Of a stretch of DNA of 64,000 nt, positions 34,522-43,613 are shown one piece after another. The position numbers and the translations under genes are program-made. The stretch's first letter is position 1, and each line of letters starts with the position of its first letter. Origin of the DNA: Streptomyces gossypii (GTDB taxonomy: Bacteria; Actinomycetota; Actinomycetes; Streptomycetales; Streptomycetaceae); the NCBI RefSeq assembly GCF_025165795.1, contig NZ_JAJAGO010000010.1, forward strand, positions 124,001-188,000. Direction: 5' to 3'. The notes below the pieces were generated by a model that saw only the letters and a program-made list of their open reading frames with translations, did not search any database and was not told the DNA's origin.

Positions 34522-36539
34522 GAATTGGGTGACCCTCCGGTCGATGGGGACGGTCGCAGCGAGAACACGTGCGCCGGTGCGGGCATCCGGCCCGGCGCCA
34601 GGCGCACGTAGTTGTCCCTGCCCCAGTTGTGGGCTTCACCGGTGAGCTCGTCGCGCACCTGAAAGAGCTCGGCGCCACTCTCCTGCGCGGGAGTGAGGCC
34701 GAGTTCCGGGGTGTCCAACGACACCGTGGCCTCGTGGGTGTGGTGGGGATCGAGGTTGATCACGACAAGCACGGTGTCGGCGGAATGCCTTCCGCTTCGC
34801 TTCGAATACGCGATGACCTGCGGATTGTCGGTGGTGTGAAAGTGCACTCCGCGCAGCTGCCGCAGCGCGGGCTGCTCCCGGCGTACCCGGTTGAGAGTGC
34901 TGATCAGCGGGGCGAGACTGCGTCCGGCGCGTTCGGCCGCCGCCCAGTCGCGGGGCCGCAGCTGGTACTTCTCCGAGTCCAGATACTCCTCCCCGCCGTC
35001 CGGCGCCGCGCTCGCCTCGCCCAGCTCGAATCCGGCGTAGACACCCCAGCTGGGCGACATCGTCGCGGCCAGCACGGCCCGTACGGCGAAGGCGGGCAGC
35101 CCGCGCCCCTGGAGGTTGCGGGGCAGGATGTCCGGCGTGTTCACGAAGAAGTTGGGCCGCAGGTAGGCGGCGCACTCGCCCGCCAGCTCGCGCAGATAGG
35201 CCGTCAGTTCCGCCTTGCCGCTGCGCCAGGTGAAGTAGGTGTAGGACTGCTGGAAGCCGATCTTGGCCAGTGTGCGCAGCATCGCCGGGCGGGTGAAGGC
35301 CTCGGCGAGGAAGATGACGTCCGGGTCGGTGCGGTTGATGTCCCCCAGCACCTTCTCCCAGAAGGCGACCGGCTTGGTGTGCGGGTTGTCCACCCGGAAG
35401 ATCCGCACCCCCCGTTCCATCCAGAAGCGCAGCAGGCGCAGCGTCTCGCGCACGATGCCCCGGTAGTCCTCGTCGAAGGCGACCGGATAGATGTCCTGGT
35501 ATTTCTTCGGCGGGTTCTCGGCGTAGGCGACGGAGCCGTCCGTCCGCTTGTGGAACCACTCCGGATGCTCCTTCACCCAGGGGTGGTCGGGGGAGCACTG
35601 GAGCGCGAAGTCGAGGGCCACCTCCATGTCCAGCTCGCGGGCGCGTGCGACGAAGGCGTCGAAGTCCTCGAAGGTGCCCAGGTCGGGGTGGAGCGCGTCG
35701 TGGCCGCCCGCCCACGAGCCGATGGCCCACGGCGAGCCCACGTCGTAGGCGCCGGCCGTCAGCGCGTTGTTCGGCCCCTTGCGGAAGGTGTCGCCGATGG
35801 GATGGACGGGTGGCAGATAGACGACGTCGAAGCCCATCGCGGCCAGCGCGGGCAGCCGCTCGGCGGCGGACCGCAGCGTGCCGGTGACCGGGGGCGCCCC
35901 CTCCTCGACGACCGCGCCCTCCGACCGGGGGAACAACTCGTACCAGGCCCCGTACAGGGCGCGTTCGCGCTCCACCTGAAGCGGGAGCGCGAGCGATGCG
36001 GTAACCAGCTCGCGCAGCGGATACCGCTCCAGTACGGCCGTCACCTCCGGCGCCAGCGCGGCGGCCAGCCGGTCCGCGTCCGCCAGCGTGGTGTCGCGCA
36101 GCGCGACCGAGGCCGCCAGCACGGCCGCCCGCCCGCCGCCGCTCTTGGGCACGTCGGACGCCGCCCGCGCAAGCAGTGTCGCGCCCTCCTGGAAGGTCAG
36201 CTCGGTGTCGATGCCCGCCGGGATCTTGATCAGAGCGGTCTGCTGCCAGCTGGTGACCGGATCGCTCCACCCCTCGACGATGTAGGTCCAGCGCCCCTCC
36301 GCGTCCGGGGTGACCTCCGCGCTCCAGCGGTCCGTGCCGGGCTCCCCCTCCCGCATCGGGATCCAGGGGCCGGAGCGGCCACCGGGGTCGCGCAGTACGA
36401 CATTGGCACCGACCGCCCCGGGCCCTTCGCGGAAGACGGTGGCGGAGATTTCGAAGGTCTCTCCGGTCACGGCCTTGGCGGGTCGCCGACCGCAGTCGAC
36501 GAGCGGCTGGACGTCGAGCACGGGAATGCGACCGATCAT
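34518..36539 (-). CDS. glgE: Alpha-1,4-glucan:maltose-1-phosphate maltosyltransferase
   Basis: It extends alpha-1,4-glucans by maltosyl units from maltose 1-phosphate. The product has 673 residues. It has the N-terminal beta domain (GRIPVLDVQPLVDCGRRPAK), a helical insert (about 110-200) and the GH13_3 barrel. FRVDNPHTKPVAFWE holds nucleophile Asp384 and FLAEAFTRPAM the acid/base Glu413, equivalent to Asp394/Glu423 of the S. coelicolor enzyme. ATG 36539 has GGTGAG upstream; an ATG 45 nt earlier has no such site. It is the first gene of the treS/mak/glgB run, divergent from glgP. Confidence 0.97.
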
Positions 36540-36842
36540 GGGCTCACCTGCCAGATCTGCGAAAGTGTGCGGGTATCCGCTCATTTGTAGCGGTTCTGCG
36601 GGCCCCCGCAGCGGTGCGCCCGTGACGCCCGCTGCGCGCTCACCCGTCTGGCGGGCCCCGCGCTGGCGGGCGCCTGCCGGGTACCGGCGCCGGTCGACGC
36701 AATCCCCACGAGTACGGGGCGCAGGTGTCATTACCGTCGACGGACTCCGGGGTTCCGCACACGGGTGGAAGTGGTGGATGGACATGGGGACATGGCCGGA
36801 GGGTGCTCGGGCGGGCGGCGGTGCGCGCGTATCTTCGGGCGG
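36540..36842. promoter_or_regulatory. Divergent promoter region glgE/glgP (303 bp)
   Basis: It holds the 5' regions of glgE (minus) and glgP (plus). It is GC-rich, with a GCGGGCCCCGCGC-type hairpin region around 36648-36670. I cannot place confident -10/-35 boxes. Coordinated control of glucan synthesis and breakdown from here is likely. Confidence 0.5.
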
Positions 36843-39431
36843 ATGAAGGCTATTCGTCGCATTTCGGTCCGTCCTGTCCTGCCCGAGCCGCTTCAGCCGC
36901 TCTCCGAACTGGCGCACAACCTGCGCTGGGCCTGGGATCCGGGAACCAGAGAGCTGTTCCGGGACACCTACCCCAAGGGCTGGGAGGCCGCCGGAGGCGA
37001 CCCCGTGCGGCTGCTCGGTTCCGTACCGGCGGACCGGCTCGTCGAGCTCGCGCGGGACCGGCGGTTCCTGCGGCGGCTCACCGCGGTGGTGAAGGACCTG
37101 CGGGAGTATCTGGAGCAGCCGCGCTGGTACCAGCGCGAGGGCGACGGCCGGAACGGCAGGGAACGGCCGCGCGCCATCGCCTACTTCTCTCCGGAGTTCG
37201 GGATCACCGAGGCGCTGCAGCAGTACTCCGGCGGGCTCGGCATCCTCGCCGGAGATCACCTGAAGACCGCCAGCGACCTCGGCGTACCGCTCATCGGCGT
37301 GGGCCTGCTCTACCGGCGCGGCTACTTCCGGCAGAGTCTCTCCCGCGACGGCTGGCAGCTGGAGCGCTATCCGGTGCTCGACCCGCACGAGATGCCGCTG
37401 GAGCTGCTGCGTGAGAACGACGGAACGCCCGTCTCGGTGGTGCTCGCGCTGCCCGGTGGCCGGTCACTGTGCGCCCACGTGTGGCAGGCGCGGGTCGGCC
37501 GGGTGCCACTGCTCCTGCTCGACTCCGAGGTGGAGGAGAACGACCGCGCCGAACGCGAGGTGACCGACCGGCTGTACGGAGGCGGCGACGAACACCGGCT
37601 GCTCCAGGAGATGCTGCTGGGCATCGGCGGAGTCCGCGCGGTGCGCGCGTACAGCCGGATCAGCGGGCACCCGGAGCCGGAGGTCTTCCACACGAACGAG
37701 GGGCACGCCGGATTCCTCGGCCTGGAGCGCGTGCGCGAACTCGCCGTGCTGGGGCGGGGCTTCGACGCCGCGCTGGAGACCGTACGGGCGGGCACCGTCT
37801 TCACCACCCACACCCCGGTGCCCGCGGGCATCGACCGCTTCGACCGCGACCTGGTGGCCCGGCACTTCGGCGACGACGCCGAACTCCCCGGCATCGCCGC
37901 CGAGCAGGTGCTCCGGCTCGGTACCGAGAACCACGGGGGCGGCGATCCCGGCCGCTTCAACATGGCCGTGATGGGCCTGCGGCTCGCCCAGCGGGCCAAC
38001 GCCGTGAGCACTCTGCACGGCACGGTGAGCCGTGAGATGTTCGCCGGTCTGTGGCCCGGCTTCGAACCGGCCGAGGTGCCGGTCGCCTCGATCACCAACG
38101 GCGTGCACGCCCCCACCTGGATCGCCCCCGAGGTGCCGCGCGACCCGGCCCGGCTGGCCGACGGCGAGCTGTGGGAGCTGCGCCGCACCCTGCGCGGCCA
38201 GCTGGTGCAGGAGGTACGGACCCGGCTGCACGCGTCCTGGCGCCAGCGGGGCGCGGTGCGGGCCGAACTGGGCTGGATCGACGGAGTACTCGATCCGGAC
38301 GTGCTGACCATCGGATTCGCCCGCCGGGTCCCCTCGTACAAGCGCCTCACGCTGATGCTGCGTGACCCGAAGCGGCTGACGGAGCTGCTGCTGCACCCGG
38401 AACGGCCGGTGCAGATCGTGGTGGCGGGCAAGGCGCATCCGGCCGACGACGGCGGCAAGCGGCTCATCCAGGATCTTGTGCGATTCGCGGACGACCCCCA
38501 GGTGCGCCACCGCATCGTCTTTCTGCCGGACCACGGGATCGGTATGGCGCAGAAGCTCTGCCCCGGCTGCGATGTGTGGCTCAACAACCCGCTCCGGCCG
38601 CTGGAGGCGTGCGGCACCTCCGGGATGAAGGCCGCGCTGAACGGCGGGCTGAACCTCTCGGTGCGGGACGGCTGGTGGGACGAGTGGTTCGAACCCGACT
38701 TCGGCTGGGCGGTGCCCAGCGCGGACGGCGCGACGGCACCCGACGAGGACCGGCGGGACGACATCGAGGCCGCCGCGCTCTACGAACTGATCGAACGCCA
38801 TGTCGCACCGCGCTTCTACGACCGGGGCCCGGTCGGCGGCGAGGTGCCCGGCCGGTGGATCGAGATGGTGCGGCAGACGATGGCGCGGCTCGGCCCCAAG
38901 GTCGTCGCCGACCGGATGGTGCGCGAGTACGTGGAGCGGCTGTACGCACCGGCCGCGCTCGCCCACCGGGCGATGGACACCCACGCGGCCGAGGAGCTGG
39001 CGGCCTGGAAGGCCCGGGTGCGGGCCCGCTGGAGCGGCGTGGTGGTGGACCATGTCGAGCAGGCTGGCTCGGCCTCCGCCTCCCTGGAGCTGGGCGGTTC
39101 GCTGGCGCTGCGGGTGCGCGTCGCACTCGGCGGGCTGCGCCCCGACGAGGTGGAGGTGCAGGCGGTGGCGGGCCGGGTCGACGAGTCGGATGTGCTCACG
39201 CCCGGCGAGACCGTACGGGTGCCGCTGAAGCCGTCCGGCGGACCTGATCTGGAGGGGCGCTGGACCTACGAGGGGCCGCTGGCGCTGGACCGTACCGGGC
39301 CGTTCGGCTACACCGTCCGGGTGCTGCCCGCGCACCGGCTGCTGGCGGGGACTGCGGAGCTGGGGCTGACCGCCGCCCCGCGGGACGATGTGGGGCTGTC
39401 CGGCGGGGCGGCGGGGGCACTCGTGGGCTGA
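36843..39431 (+). CDS. glgP: Alpha-glucan (glycogen) phosphorylase, DUF3417 type
   Basis: It releases glucose 1-phosphate from alpha-1,4-glucans. The product has 862 residues. An N-terminal DUF3417 domain (about 12-125, LAHNLRWAWDPGTRELF) precedes the GT35 phosphorylase core. Motifs are AYFSPEFGITEALQQYSGGLGILAGDH, HTNEGHAGFLGLERVREL, FTTHTPVPAGIDRF and the PLP-lysine region ACGTSGMKAALNGGLNLSV. This is the shorter bacterial/archaeal-like phosphorylase group found next to glgE in actinobacteria. The start has only a weak GGGCGG upstream. Convergent with the metalloprotease gene. Confidence 0.96.
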   Translation: MKAIRRISVRPVLPEPLQPLSELAHNLRWAWDPGTRELFRDTYPKGWEAAGGDPVRLLGSVPADRLVELARDRRFLRRLTAVVKDLREYLEQPRWYQREGDGRNGRERPRAIAYFSPEFGITEALQQYSGGLGILAGDHLKTASDLGVPLIGVGLLYRRGYFRQSLSRDGWQLERYPVLDPHEMPLELLRENDGTPVSVVLALPGGRSLCAHVWQARVGRVPLLLLDSEVEENDRAEREVTDRLYGGGDEHRLLQEMLLGIGGVRAVRAYSRISGHPEPEVFHTNEGHAGFLGLERVRELAVLGRGFDAALETVRAGTVFTTHTPVPAGIDRFDRDLVARHFGDDAELPGIAAEQVLRLGTENHGGGDPGRFNMAVMGLRLAQRANAVSTLHGTVSREMFAGLWPGFEPAEVPVASITNGVHAPTWIAPEVPRDPARLADGELWELRRTLRGQLVQEVRTRLHASWRQRGAVRAELGWIDGVLDPDVLTIGFARRVPSYKRLTLMLRDPKRLTELLLHPERPVQIVVAGKAHPADDGGKRLIQDLVRFADDPQVRHRIVFLPDHGIGMAQKLCPGCDVWLNNPLRPLEACGTSGMKAALNGGLNLSVRDGWWDEWFEPDFGWAVPSADGATAPDEDRRDDIEAAALYELIERHVAPRFYDRGPVGGEVPGRWIEMVRQTMARLGPKVVADRMVREYVERLYAPAALAHRAMDTHAAEELAAWKARVRARWSGVVVDHVEQAGSASASLELGGSLALRVRVALGGLRPDEVEVQAVAGRVDESDVLTPGETVRVPLKPSGGPDLEGRWTYEGPLALDRTGPFGYTVRVLPAHRLLAGTAELGLTAAPRDDVGLSGGAAGALVG

Positions 39432-39434
39432 CGC

Positions 39435-39475
39435 CTGAACTGCTCAGGCTGAACTGCTCAGGCTGAACTGCTCAG
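39435..39475. repeat. 14-bp tandem repeat between convergent genes
   Basis: The unit CTGAACTGCTCAGG occurs three times (the last lacks its final base), followed by a partial CCTGCTCAG. It fills the 54-bp gap between glgP and the metalloprotease gene. Each unit contains a CTGAxxxxCTCAG half-palindrome, so it could form small hairpins and act in termination. Confidence 0.85.
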
Positions 39476-39485
39476 TCCGGCCTGC

Positions 39486-41453
39486 TCAGAAGGTGAGCTT
39501 CCAGCTGTCGATGTAGCCGGTGTCGGCCCGGTAGACGTCCTGGGCGCGGAGCTTCCAGGTGCCGTTGGCGGTCTCCGAGGAGGCGTTCTTCGTATAGGTC
39601 TCCAGGACGTTGTTCGCGGAGTCGCCGTTGGAGTTCTTGAGCCGGTAGAGGGTGCCGTCCGGAGCGACCAGGTCGAGGACCAGGTCACCGCGGTAGCTGT
39701 GCTTGATGTCGACGGACACCTTGAGGTCGCTGGGAGCGTTGCCGCTCACACCGGTCACCGCGATGGAGGAGGTGACGGCCGCTCCGGCGTCCGGGATGTT
39801 GACGTTGTCGGTGTTCTCGAACTCGTCGCCGCCGGGCTCGCCCGGGTCGCCGGGCCGGTCGCCGACGTTGACGGCCGCCCAGGCGTTGGCGACGGCAAGC
39901 TGCTCGGGGCTGTCCGCGCCGTAGAGCTCCGCTGCTGCTTCCAGGGTGTCGGCGCGTGCGTCCGCGAAGGTCTCGTTCGAGTGCATCTTCTCGGTGAGCG
40001 CCTTGAACCAGATCTTCTCGGCCGCGTTGATGCCGATGCCGGTCACCGGCTGGTTGTCATAGGTGGGGCTGTCGTAGGACACGCCGTTGATGACCTTCTG
40101 CCCGCTGCCCTCGGACACCAGGTAGAAGAAGTGGTTGGCGATGCCCGAGGAGTAGTGGACGTCCACGTTGCCCGCGCCGGAGTACCAGTTGTCCAGGGAG
40201 GAGCCGTCCTTGCTGGGCTCGTCCATGTAGCGCAGCGGGTCGCCGTTGCCGAAGAGGTCGACCTTCTCGCCGACCATGTAGTCGCCGACGTCCTCCGGGT
40301 TGTTGGCGTGGAACTCGACGGCGGCGGCGAAGATGTCGGAGGTCGCCTCGTTCAGGCCGCCGGACTCACGGGAGTAGACGAGCCGCGCGGTGTTGGAGGT
40401 GACGCCGTGCGTCATCTCGTGGGCGGCGACGTCGATCGAGGTGAGCGGGTGCTCGTTGTTCGCGCCGTCACCGTAGGTCATGCAGAAGCAGGAGTCCTGC
40501 CAGAAGGCGTTCTGGTAGGCGTTGCCGTAGTGGACGTTGCTGGTGGCGCCGACTCCGTCGTTCCGGATGCCGTTGCGCTGGTGCACGTCCTTGTAGTAGT
40601 CCCAGGTGAGCGCCGCACCGTAGTGCGCGTCCACGCCCGCGGTCTGCACGTTGCTGGGCAGGCCGTTGCCCCAGACGTCGTCCGCGTCGGTGAAGACGGC
40701 GCCGGTGTCCGAGTTCCTCGTCTCGTGGCCGCCGCGCACGGAGTCCTCCATGCGGTACGACCCGGAGGAGCCGGAGGTGTCGATGCCGACGGTGCCGCTG
40801 TACTGGCTGTTGCCGGTGCCGTTGTGCACGCCCTGGTACTCGTAGAGCTTGTCACCGGTCTTGGCGTCGGTGATGACGTGCAGTTCGTTGGGCGTGCCGT
40901 CCTTCTGCTTGCCGCCGACGACCTTCTCCCAGGCCAGCGTCGGCTTGCCGTCGGCCGCCCAGATGACCTTGCGGGGCGCCTTGCTGTCCTTGGCTGCGGG
41001 CGTCTTGGGCTTCGCGTCGGCGGATGCCTTCGTCGTCGGCACGCTGATCTTCGTCTCGACGGCCTTGTCGACACCGTCGACGGCGCCCTCGGGCGTCCGG
41101 TGCACGATGACCTCGCCGCCGAGGACCGGCAGCCCGTCGTAGGTCTGCTCGTAGCGGGTGTGGGTCGCGCCGTCCTTGTTCTTGACGACGTCCCGCACCC
41201 GCAGCTCGCTCTTGCCGCCCAGGTCGAGAGCCTTGGCGGTGGCGTCCTGCTTCTGCTCCGCCTTCTGGAGCAGGGCGGCCTTCTGCTGCGGGGTCACCTT
41301 GGCGGGAAGGGCGCCGGGGTTGGCCTTGGATGCCTCGGGGGCGGCGCTGGCGGTGTTCGCCTGTACGCCTACGGCCACCATGGCTGCGGTGGCAATGAGG
41401 GCTCCGGCGGCTCTGGCGCGCTTGTTGGCGCGTCTGGGGGAGGTGGATCTCAC
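39486..41453 (-). CDS. Secreted M4-family neutral zinc metalloprotease with C-terminal P-domain
   Basis: The product has 655 residues. It has a signal peptide (1-38, ending ASA), an FTP/PepSY-type propeptide (about 50-200), and a thermolysin-like catalytic domain (about 205-510). HEMTH (near residue 342) and GGLNEATSD supply the zinc ligands, with DVHYSSGIANHFFYL holding the catalytic His. A GDPGEPGG linker leads to a proprotein-convertase P-domain (about 535-655), which ends in TGYIDSWKLTF. It digests extracellular protein. GTG start with GAAGGAG upstream. The tandem paralogue next door lacks the P-domain. Confidence 0.95.
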   Translation of the reverse strand: MRSTSPRRANKRARAAGALIATAAMVAVGVQANTASAAPEASKANPGALPAKVTPQQKAALLQKAEQKQDATAKALDLGGKSELRVRDVVKNKDGATHTRYEQTYDGLPVLGGEVIVHRTPEGAVDGVDKAVETKISVPTTKASADAKPKTPAAKDSKAPRKVIWAADGKPTLAWEKVVGGKQKDGTPNELHVITDAKTGDKLYEYQGVHNGTGNSQYSGTVGIDTSGSSGSYRMEDSVRGGHETRNSDTGAVFTDADDVWGNGLPSNVQTAGVDAHYGAALTWDYYKDVHQRNGIRNDGVGATSNVHYGNAYQNAFWQDSCFCMTYGDGANNEHPLTSIDVAAHEMTHGVTSNTARLVYSRESGGLNEATSDIFAAAVEFHANNPEDVGDYMVGEKVDLFGNGDPLRYMDEPSKDGSSLDNWYSGAGNVDVHYSSGIANHFFYLVSEGSGQKVINGVSYDSPTYDNQPVTGIGINAAEKIWFKALTEKMHSNETFADARADTLEAAAELYGADSPEQLAVANAWAAVNVGDRPGDPGEPGGDEFENTDNVNIPDAGAAVTSSIAVTGVSGNAPSDLKVSVDIKHSYRGDLVLDLVAPDGTLYRLKNSNGDSANNVLETYTKNASSETANGTWKLRAQDVYRADTGYIDSWKLTF

Positions 41454-41721
41454 GCGTGACTCCTTCTCTGCTCGGCCGGCGAGGGGCGCGGCCGTGTGGG
41501 GATGCCGGTCGGCGATGGTTCGCCGTCCGGCCCGTTCGGCAGATCAGTTGGAGCGATACTGCGTGTGGGGGGTGGTGGTACGGCGCATGTGCGGGCCTGT
41601 AGGGAGTGCTGCGCCGACCGGGAGCCAGCGTGCCACCGCGGGCGTGGTCTGTCAGGGTCGCGACAAGAGTTTGGCTGAAATCTGTCCGTTGCCCAGAGTT
41701 CAGTGTCCGGCTATCGGAAAG

Positions 41722-41765
41722 ACGCCGCCCCGCCGGGGGCCGTGGGGCCTCCGGCGGGGCGGCGT
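41722..41765 (-). terminator. Terminator hairpin after the second metalloprotease gene
   Basis: 15-bp perfect arms ACGCCGCCCCGCCGG (41722-41736) and CCGGCGGGGCGGCGT (41751-41765) flank a 14-nt loop. It lies 28 bp past the stop of the second metalloprotease gene. A doubled GTGGGTCGTGCTGC sits between hairpin and stop. Confidence 0.8.
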
Positions 41766-41792
41766 GGGTCGTGCTGCGTGGGTCGTGCTGCG

Positions 41793-43388
41793 TTACGAGA
41801 CGCTGACCGCGGTCCAGGCGGCCTCGACCGTCTTGACCTCGGGGCTGTCCGCTCCGTACAGCCCGGTGGCCGCGGCCACCGTGGCCCGTCGTGCGTCGGC
41901 GTAGTCGGTGGTGGACGTCATCTCTTCGGTGAGCGCCTTGAACCAGATCTGCTCGGCCTTCTCGATGCCGATCCCCTCGACCGTGGAGCCGTCCGCCGTC
42001 GGCGAGTTGTACTGGACGCCGTTCACCTCGCGCTCGCCGCTGCCCACCGACAGCAGGAAGAAGAAGTGGTTGGCGATGCCGGAGGAGTAGTGGACGTCCA
42101 CGTCACCGGCGTCGGGTGACCAGAAGTCCAGCGAGGAGCCGTCCTTGCTGGGCTGGTCCATGTAGCGCAGCGGCGTGCCGTCGCCGTTGAGGTCGATCTC
42201 CTCGCCGACCATGTAGTCGCCGACGTCCTCGGGGTTGTCCGCGCTGAACTCGACGGCGGCGGCGAAGATGTCGGAGGTCGCCTCGTTGAGGCCGCCGGAC
42301 TCCCCGGCGTACTCCAGGCCCGCGGTGTGGGAGGTGACGCCGTGCGTCATCTCGTGGGCGGCGACGTCGATCGAGGTGAGCGGGTGCTCGTTGTTCTGCC
42401 CGTCGCCGTAGGTCATGCAGAAGCAGGAGTCCTGCCAGAAGGCGTTCACGTAGTTGTCGCCGTAGTGCACGTTGCTGCTGGCGCCGACACCGTCGCCCTT
42501 GATGCCGTCCCGCTTGTGGACGTTCTTGTAGTAGTCCCAGGTGAGCGCCGCGCCGTAGTGCGCGTCCACGCCCGCGGTCTGCCGGTCGGCGGGGGTGCCG
42601 TCGCCCCAGGCGTCGTCGTCGTCCGTGAAGAGGTCGCCGCTGCCCTGACCGCCCTTCAGGTCGTACGTCTTGTGGTCGCCGCGCTCGCCGTCGGTGAGCG
42701 TGAAGGAGCCCGAGGAGCCGGAGGTGCCCAGTTCGACGCTGCCGGCGTACTGGCTCTCGCCGGTGCCGTTGTGCACGCCCTGGTACTCGTAGAGCTTCTT
42801 GCCGGTCTTGGCGTCGGTGATGACGTGCAGTTCGTTGGGCGTGCCGTCCTTCTGCTTGCCGCCGACGACCTTCTCCCAGGCCAGCGTCGGCTTGCCGTCG
42901 GCCGCCCAGATGACCTTGCGGGGCGCCTCGCTGCCCTTGGCCGTGGTGGCCTTCGGCTTCTCGGCGGCCGGTGCCGCCGTCGTCGGCACGCTGATCTTCG
43001 CCTTCGTCGCCTTGGTGACCCTCTCGGTGGCACCGGACTTGCTCCGGTGGACGACCAGGTCGCCGCCGAGGACGGGCAGTCCGTCGTACGTGCGCTCGTA
43101 GCGGGTGTGGGTGGTGCCGTCCTGGTTCTTGACGACGTCCCGCACCTCCAGCTTCTCCTTGCCGCCGAGGCCCAGCTCGCGGGCGGTCTCGGCCTTGGCA
43201 GCCGTGGCGTCCGCCGACTTGACGAGCTTGGTGTGCTGGGTGGCTGTCAGCGGCGCGGGCGCACCGCCGGAGTCGGCACCGTCCTTGGCGGGCGAGGCTC
43301 CCGCCGTGCCCGCGGTGACACCCGCCGCGACCAGTGCGGCGGTCGCGGCGAGCGCGGATATGCGGTGCTTCCTGCTGATGCTTCTCAC
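41793..43388 (-). CDS. Secreted M4-family neutral zinc metalloprotease
   Basis: The product has 531 residues. It has a signal peptide (about 1-34), a propeptide ending near APRKVIWAADGKPTLAWE, and a thermolysin-like domain with HEMTH (near residue 346), GGLNEATSDIFAAAVEF and DVHYSSGIANHFFFL. It stops right after the catalytic domain and has no P-domain. GTG 43388 has GGAGAG upstream and begins a basic signal-peptide start. It is a tandem paralogue of the adjacent protease; a 127-bp stretch (42802-42928) is identical to 40855-40981, which suggests recent gene conversion. Confidence 0.94.
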   Translation of the reverse strand: MRSISRKHRISALAATAALVAAGVTAGTAGASPAKDGADSGGAPAPLTATQHTKLVKSADATAAKAETARELGLGGKEKLEVRDVVKNQDGTTHTRYERTYDGLPVLGGDLVVHRSKSGATERVTKATKAKISVPTTAAPAAEKPKATTAKGSEAPRKVIWAADGKPTLAWEKVVGGKQKDGTPNELHVITDAKTGKKLYEYQGVHNGTGESQYAGSVELGTSGSSGSFTLTDGERGDHKTYDLKGGQGSGDLFTDDDDAWGDGTPADRQTAGVDAHYGAALTWDYYKNVHKRDGIKGDGVGASSNVHYGDNYVNAFWQDSCFCMTYGDGQNNEHPLTSIDVAAHEMTHGVTSHTAGLEYAGESGGLNEATSDIFAAAVEFSADNPEDVGDYMVGEEIDLNGDGTPLRYMDQPSKDGSSLDFWSPDAGDVDVHYSSGIANHFFFLLSVGSGEREVNGVQYNSPTADGSTVEGIGIEKAEQIWFKALTEEMTSTTDYADARRATVAAATGLYGADSPEVKTVEAAWTAVSVS

Positions 43389-43613
43389 TCGGTCTCTCCA
43401 TCTGCCGTGGGGGGCCGGAACGGCGCGCCCGTGGGGGCAGGCGCTCCGGACAGAACTGAGGTACGTGTGACGCGTGTTTGTTCGTGTGACTTGCATCGGC
43501 AGACTGCCACCGACATCGCGTACATGTCATCAACGCGAAGAAAATCGATCACGCTTGGCCGGAAATCGTTATGCGTTCACCGGATAGCGGGCAGAACCGT
43601 CCTGCCGTGGCCG

